A stretch of DNA of 61,210 nt from Virgibacillus senegalensis (GCF_000821245.2 NZ_LN611425.1:777529-838738); one strand, 5' to 3'; positions 8,146 to 16,722 are shown, counted from the first letter of the stretch. The notes: generated from the sequence alone by a model not told the origin. Numbers and translations are program-made.

Positions 8146-8751
8146 ACCAAACATGACTCCTACTTTTTCTCTTATTTGGTTAATGAAAATGGCGGTTGTT
8201 TTAGATTTGTTGATGGCGCCTGAAAGCTTTCGCAACGCCTGGGACATTAAACGGGCTTGCAAACCGACGTGTGCATCTCCCATTTCCCCTTCGATTTCCG
8301 CTTTTGGCACAAGGGCCGCAACCGAGTCGACAACCACCATATCAACCGCTCCACTCCGCACTAGTGCCTCCGCGATTTCCAATGCCTGCTCTCCAGTATC
8401 CGGCTGAGATAAAAGCAACTCATCGACGTTTACACCAAGCTTTCTAGCATAAACGGGATCTAAGGCGTGTTCCGCATCGATAAATGCAGCTTGTCCACCT
8501 TGGCGCTGCGCTTCCGCAATGGCATGCAAGGAGACAGTCGTTTTACCAGAGGATTCCGGTCCATAAATCTCTACGACGCGTCCCCGTGGGTAGCCACCAA
8601 CACCAAGAGCCACATCCAATGCCAACGAACCGCTCGGTACAGTGGCAACCTGTTGCTCGGCCCTTTCGCCGAGTTTCATGATAGACCCTTTGCCAAATTG
8701 TTTTTCTATCTGTTTCAACGCCATATCTAAGGCTTGTTTACGATCACTCAA
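8146..8751 (-). CDS. recA: RecA recombinase, exon 1 (residues 1-202)
   Basis: N-terminal 202 codons of the DNA-dependent ATPase that pairs homologous strands and triggers LexA self-cleavage. Visible: Walker A GPESSGKT (64-71), Walker B VVVDS (139-143) and the start of loop L2 ending in VMFG. The start is TTG at 8751, seven bases after AAGGAGG. Without splicing, translation continues four codons into the intron (Glu-Asn-Ala-Ala) and stops, giving a 206-residue product without the rest of L2 and the C-terminal domain. The promoter and LexA box lie directly upstream. cinA precedes it, as in most Bacillaceae, but is separated by a terminator. Confidence 0.95.
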
Positions 8752-8782
8752 ATTATTTCCTCCTTAATAGTAAGCTATTATT

Positions 8783-8811
8783 ATCATAACTTGTTTTATG
8801 AGATTTAACAA
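8783..8811 (-). promoter_or_regulatory. sigma-A promoter of recA
   Basis: Minus strand: -35 TTGTTA (8806-8811), 17-nt spacer, -10 TATGAT (8783-8788). It lies about 32 nt before the TTG start codon. Confidence 0.7.
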
Positions 8812-8819
8812 GTCAAAAG

Positions 8820-8833
8820 CGAATAAATGTTCC
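8820..8833 (-). promoter_or_regulatory. LexA (SOS) box of recA
   Basis: CGAATAAATGTTCC on the plus strand differs from the Bacillus LexA consensus CGAACRNRYGTTYC at one position. It sits eight bases upstream of the recA -35, so LexA would block polymerase there. Confidence 0.8.
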
Positions 8834-9003
8834 CTTTTTTTCTGTTAAGAACTAGTCGCTAAATAGGTTGTTTTCCAAGGATAAAACGGAAATTTGCATC
8901 AAATCGCATACCTTAAAACAAAAATTTAATTTTTTGCAATGCTTCCTTCCAGATTTCACCTGTACTAGTGAACCAGCGAGCAGGTTCCTGAAGAAAAACA
9001 AAA

Positions 9004-9034
9004 AACTTGCAGAAAACCAGGTTTTCTGCAAGTT
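9004..9034 (-). terminator. cinA terminator (stem family B)
   Basis: Perfect 14-bp stem with a 3-nt loop, followed on the minus strand by TTTTTTG. It isolates recA from the pgsA-cinA operon. The stem shares the CTTGCAGAAAA core with hairpins at 12971 and 31717. Confidence 0.9.
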
Positions 9035-9065
9035 GATCATTCGATTCGAAGGAATGACCATATAG

Positions 9066-10307
9066 CTATTTTAGTTGGTACAATAATTCTAATCCTTTTT
9101 TGACGGTTCGCGCCCGAATCGCCTCCCGATCTCCCTGGAACTGATATTGGCAGACGAACGTTCCTTTTTGCTTTTGAGAGATTCCGATAAACACCGTGCC
9201 AGGGGGATTTCCTTCCGATTCGTCCGGACCAGCGACACCGGTAAAGCTGATTCCTACATCAGCATGAAACTCAGAAGCAATATGAGCAGCCATTTCCTCT
9301 GCACACTGCCTGCTAACGGTCCCAAATTTGTTAATGGTCTCAGCACTTACCCGTACTGCAGATTGTTTAACAGCAGCGGAATAGCAGACAACACTTCCGG
9401 TAATGACGTGGGAAGCACCTGGGACAGACACTAGTCTGCTGGTGAACATTCCTCCAGTTAAACTTTCGGCTGCAGCTACTGTGAGTTTTCCATCTGTTAA
9501 CTTCTCCACGACTTTTGATTCAAGGGTTTCCTCGTCATACCCATAAAAGAATTCTCCGACTCTTTCCAAAATGTCTTTTTCCGTTTTATCAATCAATTGT
9601 TCTGCATCTTGTACGGTAGGTGCATTAGCTGTCAGCCGTACAGCTACTTCTCCTTCCGATGCAAGCGGGGCAATAGTTGGGTTTGTTTGTACAGAAATGA
9701 GAGGCTGCAGCTGATGCTCGAGTTGAGATTCTCCAATACCGATAAATCGCAGCATACGTGATTGAATAACGGTTTCCAACTCATATTTGTCTTTAATATA
9801 AGGAAAAACATGCTCTTCCGCAATTTGTTTCATTTCTCTTGGAACCCCTGGCATAAAAATCCAGGTGACACCATCCATTTCGATTGCCATTCCGGGTGCC
9901 ATCCCCACCCGGTTAGGCAGAACCCGCGAACCGCTAAATACCAACGCCTGTTTCCGATTGTTAGGCGTCATTTCCCTGTTGTTTCTTTCAAAATAGGAAG
10001 TAATATTTTGAAGGGAAGCTTCATCTATTTTGACATCTACTCCATAGATCTCTTGGAAAGCATCGCGCGTCATATCGTCTTCGGTAGGACCAAGTCCTCC
10101 GGTGACAATCACGATATCCGATCGTTTGCCGGCAATAGCAAACACCTGCTTCACTCTGTTCAAATTATCACCCACCACACTATGGTGGTAAACATGGATA
10201 CCATGATCTGCAAGCCGTTTAGATAGCCATTGTCCGTTCGTGTTCGATATTTGCCCCAATAACAATTCAGTTCCGACGGCAACTATTTCTGCGTTCACCT
10301 GTTTCAT
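9066..10307 (-). CDS. cinA: CinA, competence/damage-inducible protein
   Basis: 413 residues (B. subtilis 416). The N-terminal half is a MoaB/MogA-like domain (VGTELLLGQISNTN; TGGLGPTEDDMTRDA; FMPGVPREM), and the C-terminal part is the CinA/PncC domain (about 255-410) with AAAESLTGGM and FTGVAGPDESEGNPPGTVFIG. The C-terminal domain in homologues is a nicotinamide-nucleotide amidohydrolase; the N-terminal domain is an ADP-ribose or NMN-related pyrophosphatase in some. In pneumococcus CinA brings RecA to the membrane during competence. Its ATG overlaps the pgsA stop by one base (TAATG), so the two are translationally coupled. Confidence 0.95.
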   Translation of the reverse strand: MKQVNAEIVAVGTELLLGQISNTNGQWLSKRLADHGIHVYHHSVVGDNLNRVKQVFAIAGKRSDIVIVTGGLGPTEDDMTRDAFQEIYGVDVKIDEASLQNITSYFERNNREMTPNNRKQALVFSGSRVLPNRVGMAPGMAIEMDGVTWIFMPGVPREMKQIAEEHVFPYIKDKYELETVIQSRMLRFIGIGESQLEHQLQPLISVQTNPTIAPLASEGEVAVRLTANAPTVQDAEQLIDKTEKDILERVGEFFYGYDEETLESKVVEKLTDGKLTVAAAESLTGGMFTSRLVSVPGASHVITGSVVCYSAAVKQSAVRVSAETINKFGTVSRQCAEEMAAHIASEFHADVGISFTGVAGPDESEGNPPGTVFIGISQKQKGTFVCQYQFQGDREAIRARTVKKGLELLYQLK

Positions 10308-10885
10308 TATTTAGAATCCCTCATCACATGCCAGTTTTTAAGGAAATAATCGTAACCAGATATAATCGTTACAACCATGGCGGCATACAGACAAATCACC
10401 CCGAACGGGAAACCTAGATAAGCAAACGGAAAATTGTGAAGCAGGAGAGCGGATATGGCGACAATTTGCAAAACTGTCTTCAATTTCCCCATTTGGCTTG
10501 CAGCGAGAACAAGTCCTTCGCCAGCTGCAACAAGCCGCAGGCCCGTTACAGCGAACTCTCGGCTGATAATCACAATGACCACCCATGCAGGGGCACTCCC
10601 CATCTCGACCAAAAGAATTAAAGCAGAAGCTACAAGTAGTTTATCTGCCAAAGGATCCAAAAATTTTCCCAAATTGGTGACAAGGTTATATTTTCTGGCA
10701 TAATAACCATCAATCCAATCTGTAGTGGAAGCCAGAATGAACAATAGCCCAGCTGTAAAATGGGAAATAGGCAACTCCTGATTACCGATATTCCAACTCC
10801 CCCATTCGAAAGGGATCGTCAATAACAGGATGAAAATCGGGATTAAAAAAATGCGTGACATGGTAATTTTATTTGGTATATTCAT
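10307..10885 (-). CDS. pgsA: CDP-diacylglycerol-glycerol-3-phosphate 3-phosphatidyltransferase
   Basis: Integral-membrane enzyme of 192 residues making phosphatidylglycerol phosphate, the committed step to PG, cardiolipin and lipoteichoic acid. The CDP-alcohol phosphotransferase signature is visible as TDWIDGYYARKYNLVTNLGKFLDPLADK (shown here as two runs: TDWIDGYYARKYN and GKFLDPLADK), with the four metal-binding aspartates. Several hydrophobic helices follow. The start is ATG at 10885, eight bases after GGAGG, rather than ATG at 10900. It lies in the ymfK-rodZ-pgsA-cinA operon, linking shape control and lipid synthesis. Confidence 0.96.
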   Translation of the reverse strand: MNIPNKITMSRIFLIPIFILLLTIPFEWGSWNIGNQELPISHFTAGLLFILASTTDWIDGYYARKYNLVTNLGKFLDPLADKLLVASALILLVEMGSAPAWVVIVIISREFAVTGLRLVAAGEGLVLAASQMGKLKTVLQIVAISALLLHNFPFAYLGFPFGVICLYAAMVVTIISGYDYFLKNWHVMRDSK

Positions 10886-11004
10886 AATGGTATCCTCCAA
10901 TTCAACTTTAACCTTAATCCTTAGTCAAAAATAAGGACCATTCCCTTCCACAACTGCCTACTGACAGTTATTGACTGGGAACAGCCCCGACACTCAAAAA
11001 AAAC

Positions 11005-11934
11005 TTACTCTTGCTGTTCTGTTTCGTCCACAACCTCAATGAAGACACGCTGCACAGTGTTACCGGACATCTCAGGTATTTCCAAAGGAACACCTGCAAT
11101 GGTAATTTCAATCGGATCCGGGTTTCCAAAACGAATCATAAACTGATCGGCCCCTGATAAATCCTCTTCCAACGGAGAATTACTCGCACCAAACATACCA
11201 CTATATAATTCGTTATCTTCTCCCTCTGTTATTTCCAGCCAATGATCGCTTTCCGAAGAGACTTCCACAACGAGCTCTTCTCCTGGATTGACCAGTTCAA
11301 TATTTGTCACCTGATCATTCCCTTGTGTACCTTGGTCGACTACATTCAGTTCAGGCTCTGCCTGTTCTTCCTCTTCATCTGTGGCATTCTGTTGATCCTC
11401 TTCTTCTGACTGTTCATCATCAGCGGCTTCATTGTTACTGTCGCCATCTTCCTCTGTATCAGAGGAAGATGGGTCACCGACATATACTTCGTCCTGGTCC
11501 TCAGTCTGCTGGTTCGTTTGCCCCGAATCCCCTTCTTGGGATTGCTGGTATAGGTACCAAACAGTAAACAAAATGCCGATCACGAGTATCGCCACGATTA
11601 CAGTCGGCAAAAAGGAAAAGACAGCCGGACTTTTAGAAGAAGCGGTATTCTCTTTCCTGCTACGTTGCACCCTTGTGTACTGTACTGCACTTTCATCACT
11701 TGCAGAAGGAAGTTCGTTTTTGTGCTCTTCCATAAGTACATCAGGATCTAAATCTACAGCTGCAGCATATTCTTTGATAAAAGCCCGCACGTAAAAATTC
11801 CCAGGCATCACACTGAAATTTTCTTTTTCAATCGCCTGCAGATAACGGGTCTGAATCTTTGTCATCTGCTGTATTTCTTCCAGGGAGAGATTTTTAGCCT
11901 CCCTTGCTTCTTTCAGCCGTTCACCAATTGCCAT
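11005..11934 (-). CDS. rodZ: RodZ/YmfM-like cell-shape protein
   Basis: About 309 residues. The N-terminal helix-turn-helix (Xre-like, residues about 3-65, GERLKEAREAKNLSLEEIQ) binds MreB in homologues. One transmembrane helix lies at about 110-135 (FSFLPTVIVAILVIG), then a very acidic, low-complexity linker rich in Glu/Asp/Gln, then a C-terminal DUF4115 beta domain. The protein is predicted to span the membrane with the HTH inside. The start is ATG at 11934 behind GGAAGG; an upstream ATG at 11952 is possible. The linker is longer and more acidic than in B. subtilis YmfM, which may reflect a halotolerant host. It lies just after ymfK and before pgsA. Confidence 0.9.
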   Translation of the reverse strand: MAIGERLKEAREAKNLSLEEIQQMTKIQTRYLQAIEKENFSVMPGNFYVRAFIKEYAAAVDLDPDVLMEEHKNELPSASDESAVQYTRVQRSRKENTASSKSPAVFSFLPTVIVAILVIGILFTVWYLYQQSQEGDSGQTNQQTEDQDEVYVGDPSSSDTEEDGDSNNEAADDEQSEEEDQQNATDEEEEQAEPELNVVDQGTQGNDQVTNIELVNPGEELVVEVSSESDHWLEITEGEDNELYSGMFGASNSPLEEDLSGADQFMIRFGNPDPIEITIAGVPLEIPEMSGNTVQRVFIEVVDETEQQE

Positions 11935-11954
11935 AATCAAAACACCTTCCAATT

Positions 11955-12746
11955 CTAAAAATCAAACATAGAAAAGCCCCCGTTATCACCAAACTTGGAC
12001 CTTTCGATTGGTTCGTACTTAATTTCTTCGTTCTCATCATTCCTTAGTTCGATAATGTAGTCAAAATCATTCAGGCTGTATTCTGTCTGCTGAACAAATA
12101 TATCAGGGTGTTCGACTACCTTCACTGCGGGAAGCCGCATAATTTCCCGCACAAGCTCCCAGTGTTTTTCGCTTGCGCGCTGTGTCGAGACAATACCATC
12201 AATGATATAGATATTGTCCACATTGTATTCATCCTTGATTAACTTGCTACGGATTGTTTGTTTTAATAACGTGCTCGATACAAACAACCAGCGCTTATTG
12301 GCACAAACGCTAGAGGCGACAATCGACTCTGTCTTGCCGACCCGAGGCATTCCCCTGATGCCTATTAGCTTATGCCCCTCTTTTTTAAATAATTCCGCCA
12401 GAAAATCGACAAGAAGGCCTAGTTCATTTCGCACAAAGCGAAAAGTCTTTTTATCGTCAATATCACTATGTATGTACCTTCCATGTCTGACCGCCAGCCT
12501 GTCTCTGAGCTTAGGTTTTCTTATTTTGGTCACATTGATGGTTTTCATCGTATCCAGGATGGATTTCAACCTGGTAATTTGTTCATCTTTTCTTGACAAC
12601 AGCAGCATACCTCTTCGGGAATCCTCCACCCCATTGATCGAGATGATATTAATAGATAACATCCCCAGTAAAGAAGATATGTCCCCTAATAAGCCAGGAC
12701 GATTATGCTGTATTTCATATTCAAGATACCATTCTGTTTTTTCCAT
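11955..12746 (-). CDS. ymfK: YmfK, DUF3388-family protein
   Basis: 263-residue protein of unknown function, conserved at this locus in Bacillaceae. Two features can be seen. The first about 75 residues (EYEIQHNRPGLLGDISSLLGMLSINI) look like an ACT ligand-binding fold. Residues about 125-155 contain a Walker-A-type P-loop GMPRVGKT, followed by IYIID, which could be a Walker B strand. These suggest an amino-acid- or nucleotide-sensing P-loop protein, but no catalytic activity is established. The start ATG follows AAGGAG by 7 nt. It is the first gene of the rodZ-pgsA-cinA transcription unit. Confidence 0.85.
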   Translation of the reverse strand: MEKTEWYLEYEIQHNRPGLLGDISSLLGMLSINIISINGVEDSRRGMLLLSRKDEQITRLKSILDTMKTINVTKIRKPKLRDRLAVRHGRYIHSDIDDKKTFRFVRNELGLLVDFLAELFKKEGHKLIGIRGMPRVGKTESIVASSVCANKRWLFVSSTLLKQTIRSKLIKDEYNVDNIYIIDGIVSTQRASEKHWELVREIMRLPAVKVVEHPDIFVQQTEYSLNDFDYIIELRNDENEEIKYEPIERSKFGDNGGFSMFDF

Positions 12747-12970
12747 AGAAAAGCTCCTTCACCTATATCAGGAAGCCGTTGTATCCGTTAATAAATGGCT
12801 TTAATCTTATCATAAATGATTTTTCACTTTTAGAAAAGGACATTATTCGGTTTACTGTGTATAAATTCCACAATTTTTTCAGACTAAACTAATATATTGG
12901 ATAAACAAATCCGTTCACCTTCCATGCTGAACGGCCGATTAATCTCCATCTCTCCCTTTGGAAAAAAATA
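12747..12970. other. intergenic region upstream of ymfK
   Basis: No gene seen. It lies between the ymfJ terminator and ymfK and should hold the ymfK promoter. A TATGAT -10-like hexamer occurs near 12808, but no convincing -35 accompanies it. Confidence 0.4.
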
Positions 12971-13012
12971 AAAGCTTGTAGAAAAAAAACATATGTTTTC
13001 TCTACAAGCTTT
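12971..13012 (-). terminator. ymfJ terminator (stem family B)
   Basis: Twelve-base-pair stem AAAGCTTGTAGA / TCTACAAGCTTT with further A/T pairing inside, then a T-rich tract on the minus strand. It ends the nup-ymfF-ymfJ transcript. Confidence 0.85.
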
Positions 13013-13042
13013 GACTCCCGCTGGTGAGCGGGAGTCTTTTTT
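13013..13042 (+). terminator. plus-strand terminator abutting the ymfJ terminator
   Basis: Perfect 10-bp stem GACTCCCGCT / AGCGGGAGTC with a GGTG loop, followed by six Ts on the plus strand. No plus-strand gene precedes it, so it may block antisense transcription entering ymfJ from the left. Confidence 0.75.
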
Positions 13043-13061
13043 GATATTACTTAACTTTTGC

Positions 13062-13322
13062 TTATCTGCCTGTACCCTCATTTTGGACCATTTTTACCAT
13101 AATATTAGCAATGGCACGCTGTTCATCCTTCGAAGCAGCGTTCCACAAGTCGCGTAATACTGCTTCCTGATCATTTTCTGCATCCACCTGCTTGGATAAG
13201 TATCCGCCAATTTCAAAAGCAAGATCAGAAATGGTATTTTGATCCATACCCTGGCCTTGAGCCTGGTGTAGACGGTCACCAAGAAAATCCTTCCAAGATT
13301 CAAAATTATCGAGAACTGACAT
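13062..13322 (-). CDS. ymfJ: YmfJ, DUF3243-family protein
   Basis: 86-residue all-helical acidic protein (B. subtilis YmfJ is 85), beginning MSVLDNFESWKDFLGDRLHQA. It belongs to DUF3243; the function is unknown. The start ATG at 13322 is preceded by GGAGG seven bases away; in-frame upstream ATG codons lack a ribosome-binding site. It is the last gene of the ymfF-ymfH-ymfI-ymfJ string, 90 nt after ymfI. Confidence 0.9.
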   Translation of the reverse strand: MSVLDNFESWKDFLGDRLHQAQGQGMDQNTISDLAFEIGGYLSKQVDAENDQEAVLRDLWNAASKDEQRAIANIMVKMVQNEGTGR

Positions 13323-13412
13323 CTTTTTTCCTCCTTCAATCTCAACTTTCAAGCTTAGCATTTGATTTATGCAGAACTTTATACATTCAGATGAAGAAGA
13401 AATTTTTGCTCT

Positions 13413-14147
13413 TTACCATGCCCCGGTCACGTTAATGATTTCACCTTGAACATAACTAGAACGTGGATCAAGTAGAAAGGCGACAGCATTGGCTACATCC
13501 TGAGGATGTCCAGCACGGCCCGCCGGTATTTCTTCCAAGATTGATTGTCTTTCCTCAGAAGAAAAACCATGATTCATTCTTGTATCGATAAACCCTGGAC
13601 TAATGCCGTTGATGTTAATCCCACTTGGTGCCAGTTCTTTGCCGAGCGATTTCACAAAACTGTTCTGAGCACCTTTCACGGAAGAATAAACGACTTCACA
13701 ACTCGCTCCAGTTGCTCCCCAGATCGACGAAACCACTACAATATATCCAGTTTGTTTTTCAATCATGGACGGTATCACATGCCTGCTGATCATCCATAAT
13801 GCCTTCACTTGCATCGTCAGCATGATGTCCATCGTACCCTCTTCCGTATCCTGGAACAATCCGATATGACTCGTTCCACTGGCAAATACCAAGGCATCGA
13901 CATGCAGGTCAAGTCTTTGTATAAATATCGAGATCCCTTCATTGGTCTGCAAGTCACCATGAAGGATGGCAAGCACCGCTTCCTGGGGGAGGGATGATGC
14001 AAGTTCATCAACCGCCTGACGATTACGGTTATAATGCAAGATTACTTGATATCCCTCTTCTACCATCCTTTGGGCGATAGCTCTGCCGATTTCTCCACTT
14101 GCTCCAATGATGAGACAATTTCCCCGTTTTCTCATTGTATCATCCAT
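13413..14147 (-). CDS. ymfI: SDR-family reductase YmfI (EF-P 5-aminopentanone reductase)
   Basis: Short-chain dehydrogenase of 244 residues with the nucleotide-binding motif GASGEIGRA (about 14-22) and catalytic Ser/Tyr/Lys in VSSIWG and YSSVKGA. In B. subtilis YmfI completes the 5-aminopentanol modification on Lys32 of elongation factor P, which helps translate polyproline and supports swarming. It resembles FabG, and annotation as 3-oxoacyl-ACP reductase is common. ATG at 14147 abuts the ymfH stop; the second ATG at 14135 has GGATG before it and is an alternative start. Confidence 0.88.
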   Translation of the reverse strand: MDDTMRKRGNCLIIGASGEIGRAIAQRMVEEGYQVILHYNRNRQAVDELASSLPQEAVLAILHGDLQTNEGISIFIQRLDLHVDALVFASGTSHIGLFQDTEEGTMDIMLTMQVKALWMISRHVIPSMIEKQTGYIVVVSSIWGATGASCEVVYSSVKGAQNSFVKSLGKELAPSGININGISPGFIDTRMNHGFSSEERQSILEEIPAGRAGHPQDVANAVAFLLDPRSSYVQGEIINVTGAW

Positions 14148-15437
14148 TCAACCTTGTTCCGGAACAATCTGACAGACAGTAATACGGTCTTCCTCCACCC
14201 AGTGTTCCATAAATTCGTTTGCTTGCTCAACGGTAAGTGATTCGATTGCAGGCAGTACTTTGAATAAATCAATGCCTAGCAGATGGTAATGGATGAACTG
14301 ATTGGATACAAATTCCAAAGAATTCATCGCCCGAAGGAATTGACCGATTTTTTTCCGTTTCATCGTGTTAAATTCTTTTTCGGTTAATTTATTTTCCTTT
14401 AAACCAAGCAACATCTGTTTGACTCTTTCAGCAAGTTCTTTTGGTTTTGCGGTATTACCACCGATAACAGAAAAACCGAAGGAACGCTCGATATTGGTCT
14501 CAAATTGAAAAGAGTTGTCGATTAAGTCTTGTTTATAAAGCTCCTGGTAGTATTCACCACTTTTAGAAAAGTAATAATCAAGCACCATTTCGGTCAACAA
14601 CTCGTCTCTCAGGAAAGCTTCATCCGAGCTTCGATCTACTTGTTCCTTTATACCGATCATGCATTTGGAAACAGAAACAGGCATTTCGATGATGTTTTCT
14701 TTCATCGCGACATGTTCTGGTTCCTCTGGAAACTTCCGCTGCAATTCGGAAGCCGGATCGAACTGCTTGCTGTCTTGATTTTGCTTAATCAATTGCATCA
14801 TTTCTTCCGGCTCGAAATTACCGGCAAGGAAAAAAGTCATGTTGGAAGGATGATAGAACGTATTGTAGCAAGTGTACAAATCATCTTTCGTGATTTCACT
14901 TATTGATTTGACAGTTCCTGCAATATCAATTTGAACTGGATGATTATTAAACAAACTTTGTATCGTGCCAAAAAATGAGCGCCAGTCCGGCTGATCATTG
15001 TACATTTCAATTTCCTGGCCGATGATTCCTTTCTCCTTTTCGACAGACTGCTCTGAAAAGTAAGGATCCTGGACAAAATCAAGCAAGGTCGTTACGTTTT
15101 CTTTAATATTGCTCGTAGCCGAGAATAAGTAAGCAGTCTTGGTAAAAGAAGTGAAAGCATTTGCTGAAGCTCCCTGTTTGGTGAAATCCTGAAAAACATC
15201 CCGGTCTTCTTTTTCAAACAGTTTGTGCTCCAAAAAATGAGCAATGCCATCCGGGACAGTAATAAAGTCTTTCTCACCTAACGGAACGAACGACTGATCG
15301 ATGGAACCGTAATCAGTGGAAAAAATACCGAATGTCTTGGCCATTTCCTGCTTTGGCAGAAGGAATACCTGCAGACCATTGGCAAGTCTCTCAGAATAAA
15401 GTGTTTCTTTTAATTGATCATAGCTAGTTTTATTCAT
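14148..15437 (-). CDS. ymfH: M16-family zinc peptidase YmfH
   Basis: 429-residue peptidase of the insulinase/M16B type. The inverted zinc motif HFLEH (in GIAHFLEHKLFEKED, about residues 65-80) is intact, so this is the catalytic partner of the pair with YmfF. Physiological substrates are unknown; homologous pairs mature ribosomally made peptides. ATG at 15437 follows AAGGGGG and overlaps the end of ymfF by 8 nt, which implies coupled translation and a 1:1 complex. Confidence 0.9.
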   Translation of the reverse strand: MNKTSYDQLKETLYSERLANGLQVFLLPKQEMAKTFGIFSTDYGSIDQSFVPLGEKDFITVPDGIAHFLEHKLFEKEDRDVFQDFTKQGASANAFTSFTKTAYLFSATSNIKENVTTLLDFVQDPYFSEQSVEKEKGIIGQEIEMYNDQPDWRSFFGTIQSLFNNHPVQIDIAGTVKSISEITKDDLYTCYNTFYHPSNMTFFLAGNFEPEEMMQLIKQNQDSKQFDPASELQRKFPEEPEHVAMKENIIEMPVSVSKCMIGIKEQVDRSSDEAFLRDELLTEMVLDYYFSKSGEYYQELYKQDLIDNSFQFETNIERSFGFSVIGGNTAKPKELAERVKQMLLGLKENKLTEKEFNTMKRKKIGQFLRAMNSLEFVSNQFIHYHLLGIDLFKVLPAIESLTVEQANEFMEHWVEEDRITVCQIVPEQG

Positions 15438-16722
15438 TGGTGTAACCCCCTTTGCTTGTCAAGAAATAAACCGTATCCTGTTCTATTTTTTCGCCAACTT
15501 CCAAGACATCCTGTCTGGATACTTGTTTCACGCTCTCAATCATTTGATCCGGTGTGAGGCTCGTATCAGCCAATACTTGATGGTAAAGAAGCTCAATCAG
15601 TCCTTGAGGGTGATCCATCGTTTCCAATAGCTGATTGACGACGAGCTCTTTTGTATCCTTTAATTGTTCTTCCGTAAACTCCCCATCTTTCATCAGCGCC
15701 ATTTGCTCATTGATAATATCTCTCGCTTGTTCATAATCTTTTGGAGCAATTCCACTGAAAACGAGCAGCAATCCTTTATGACTTTCGAATCGGGATGCGG
15801 CATAATAAGCGAGGCTGTGTTTTTCCCTTACATTCATGAATAATTTAGAACTTGGGAAACCGCCGAACAATCCATTAAATACTTGCAAGCCATAATACAA
15901 AGGGTCGCCAAAAGTGATATTCGTCCGATATCCCAGATGCAGTTTTGCCTGTTGCACATTTTGTTCCTCGACAATGGTGTTGATATCTTGCACAGATTTA
16001 CTTTTAGTCGCTGACCGAGAATTGATTTTGCTTTCTCCAAGTTTTTTTGTGAAAGCAGATTCTATCAATCGCTCTGCTTTTTCAGCCGATACATCACCGA
16101 GGACATAGACGTCCATTTGATCTTCGGACAGCATCTTTTGATAATAACGGTAAAGGGAAGTCTCATTTATTTCGGATAAATCTTCGGCATAACCATGGAC
16201 GTGCAGACGATATGGCTCATCCTTGCACATTTCGTCGATTAACCGCATATTTGCATAGCTCATTTTATCATCGATGATCGAGTCGATTTTTTGTTTCAAC
16301 GTTTGCTTTTCCCTTTGGACAATCGATGCGTCAAATTTGTCCCCATCTGATTTCGGATCGAATAATATACCGCTAAGCATTTCTACAGCGCTTTCCAGTA
16401 TTTGTTCCTCTGTTGCCAAAAAGGTTTCATTGGCAGTTTCCAGGCGTAGCGTAATGATATGATTTTCTCCCTTTTTGGCACCATCCACTCCGAGTACCGC
16501 GCCATATAAATCATCTAATGCCGTACGAAGTTTCCGCGCACTGGGATATTTGTTGGTTCCTTGCTGGAGAATGTAAGGAAGCAAAGCCCTGCTCGTTATC
16601 GTGTCCCTTTCCAATGGTGCTTTTAATTTTACAACGACATTGGTTGTCTTATATTTTTTGCTAGGAATGACATGCAAACGATACCCACTTTTTTCTATGA
16701 GTTTTTCCTCTATTTTGTCCAT
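15430..16722 (-). CDS. ymfF: M16-family protein YmfF, probably non-catalytic
   Basis: 430 residues with the M16 fold pattern, including a C-terminal domain with the GLFGGFPSSKLFMNVRE-type segment. The expected HxxEH zinc motif near residue 65 is absent: the corresponding region reads LPYILQQGTNKYPS. It is therefore likely the inactive subunit of a heterodimer with YmfH, as in other two-gene M16B systems. The start is ATG at 16722 with AGGGAGG eight bases upstream; a longer in-frame start at 16758 is less likely. It lies downstream of nupQ but after a terminator. Confidence 0.88.
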   Translation of the reverse strand: MDKIEEKLIEKSGYRLHVIPSKKYKTTNVVVKLKAPLERDTITSRALLPYILQQGTNKYPSARKLRTALDDLYGAVLGVDGAKKGENHIITLRLETANETFLATEEQILESAVEMLSGILFDPKSDGDKFDASIVQREKQTLKQKIDSIIDDKMSYANMRLIDEMCKDEPYRLHVHGYAEDLSEINETSLYRYYQKMLSEDQMDVYVLGDVSAEKAERLIESAFTKKLGESKINSRSATKSKSVQDINTIVEEQNVQQAKLHLGYRTNITFGDPLYYGLQVFNGLFGGFPSSKLFMNVREKHSLAYYAASRFESHKGLLLVFSGIAPKDYEQARDIINEQMALMKDGEFTEEQLKDTKELVVNQLLETMDHPQGLIELLYHQVLADTSLTPDQMIESVKQVSRQDVLEVGEKIEQDTVYFLTSKGGYTNE

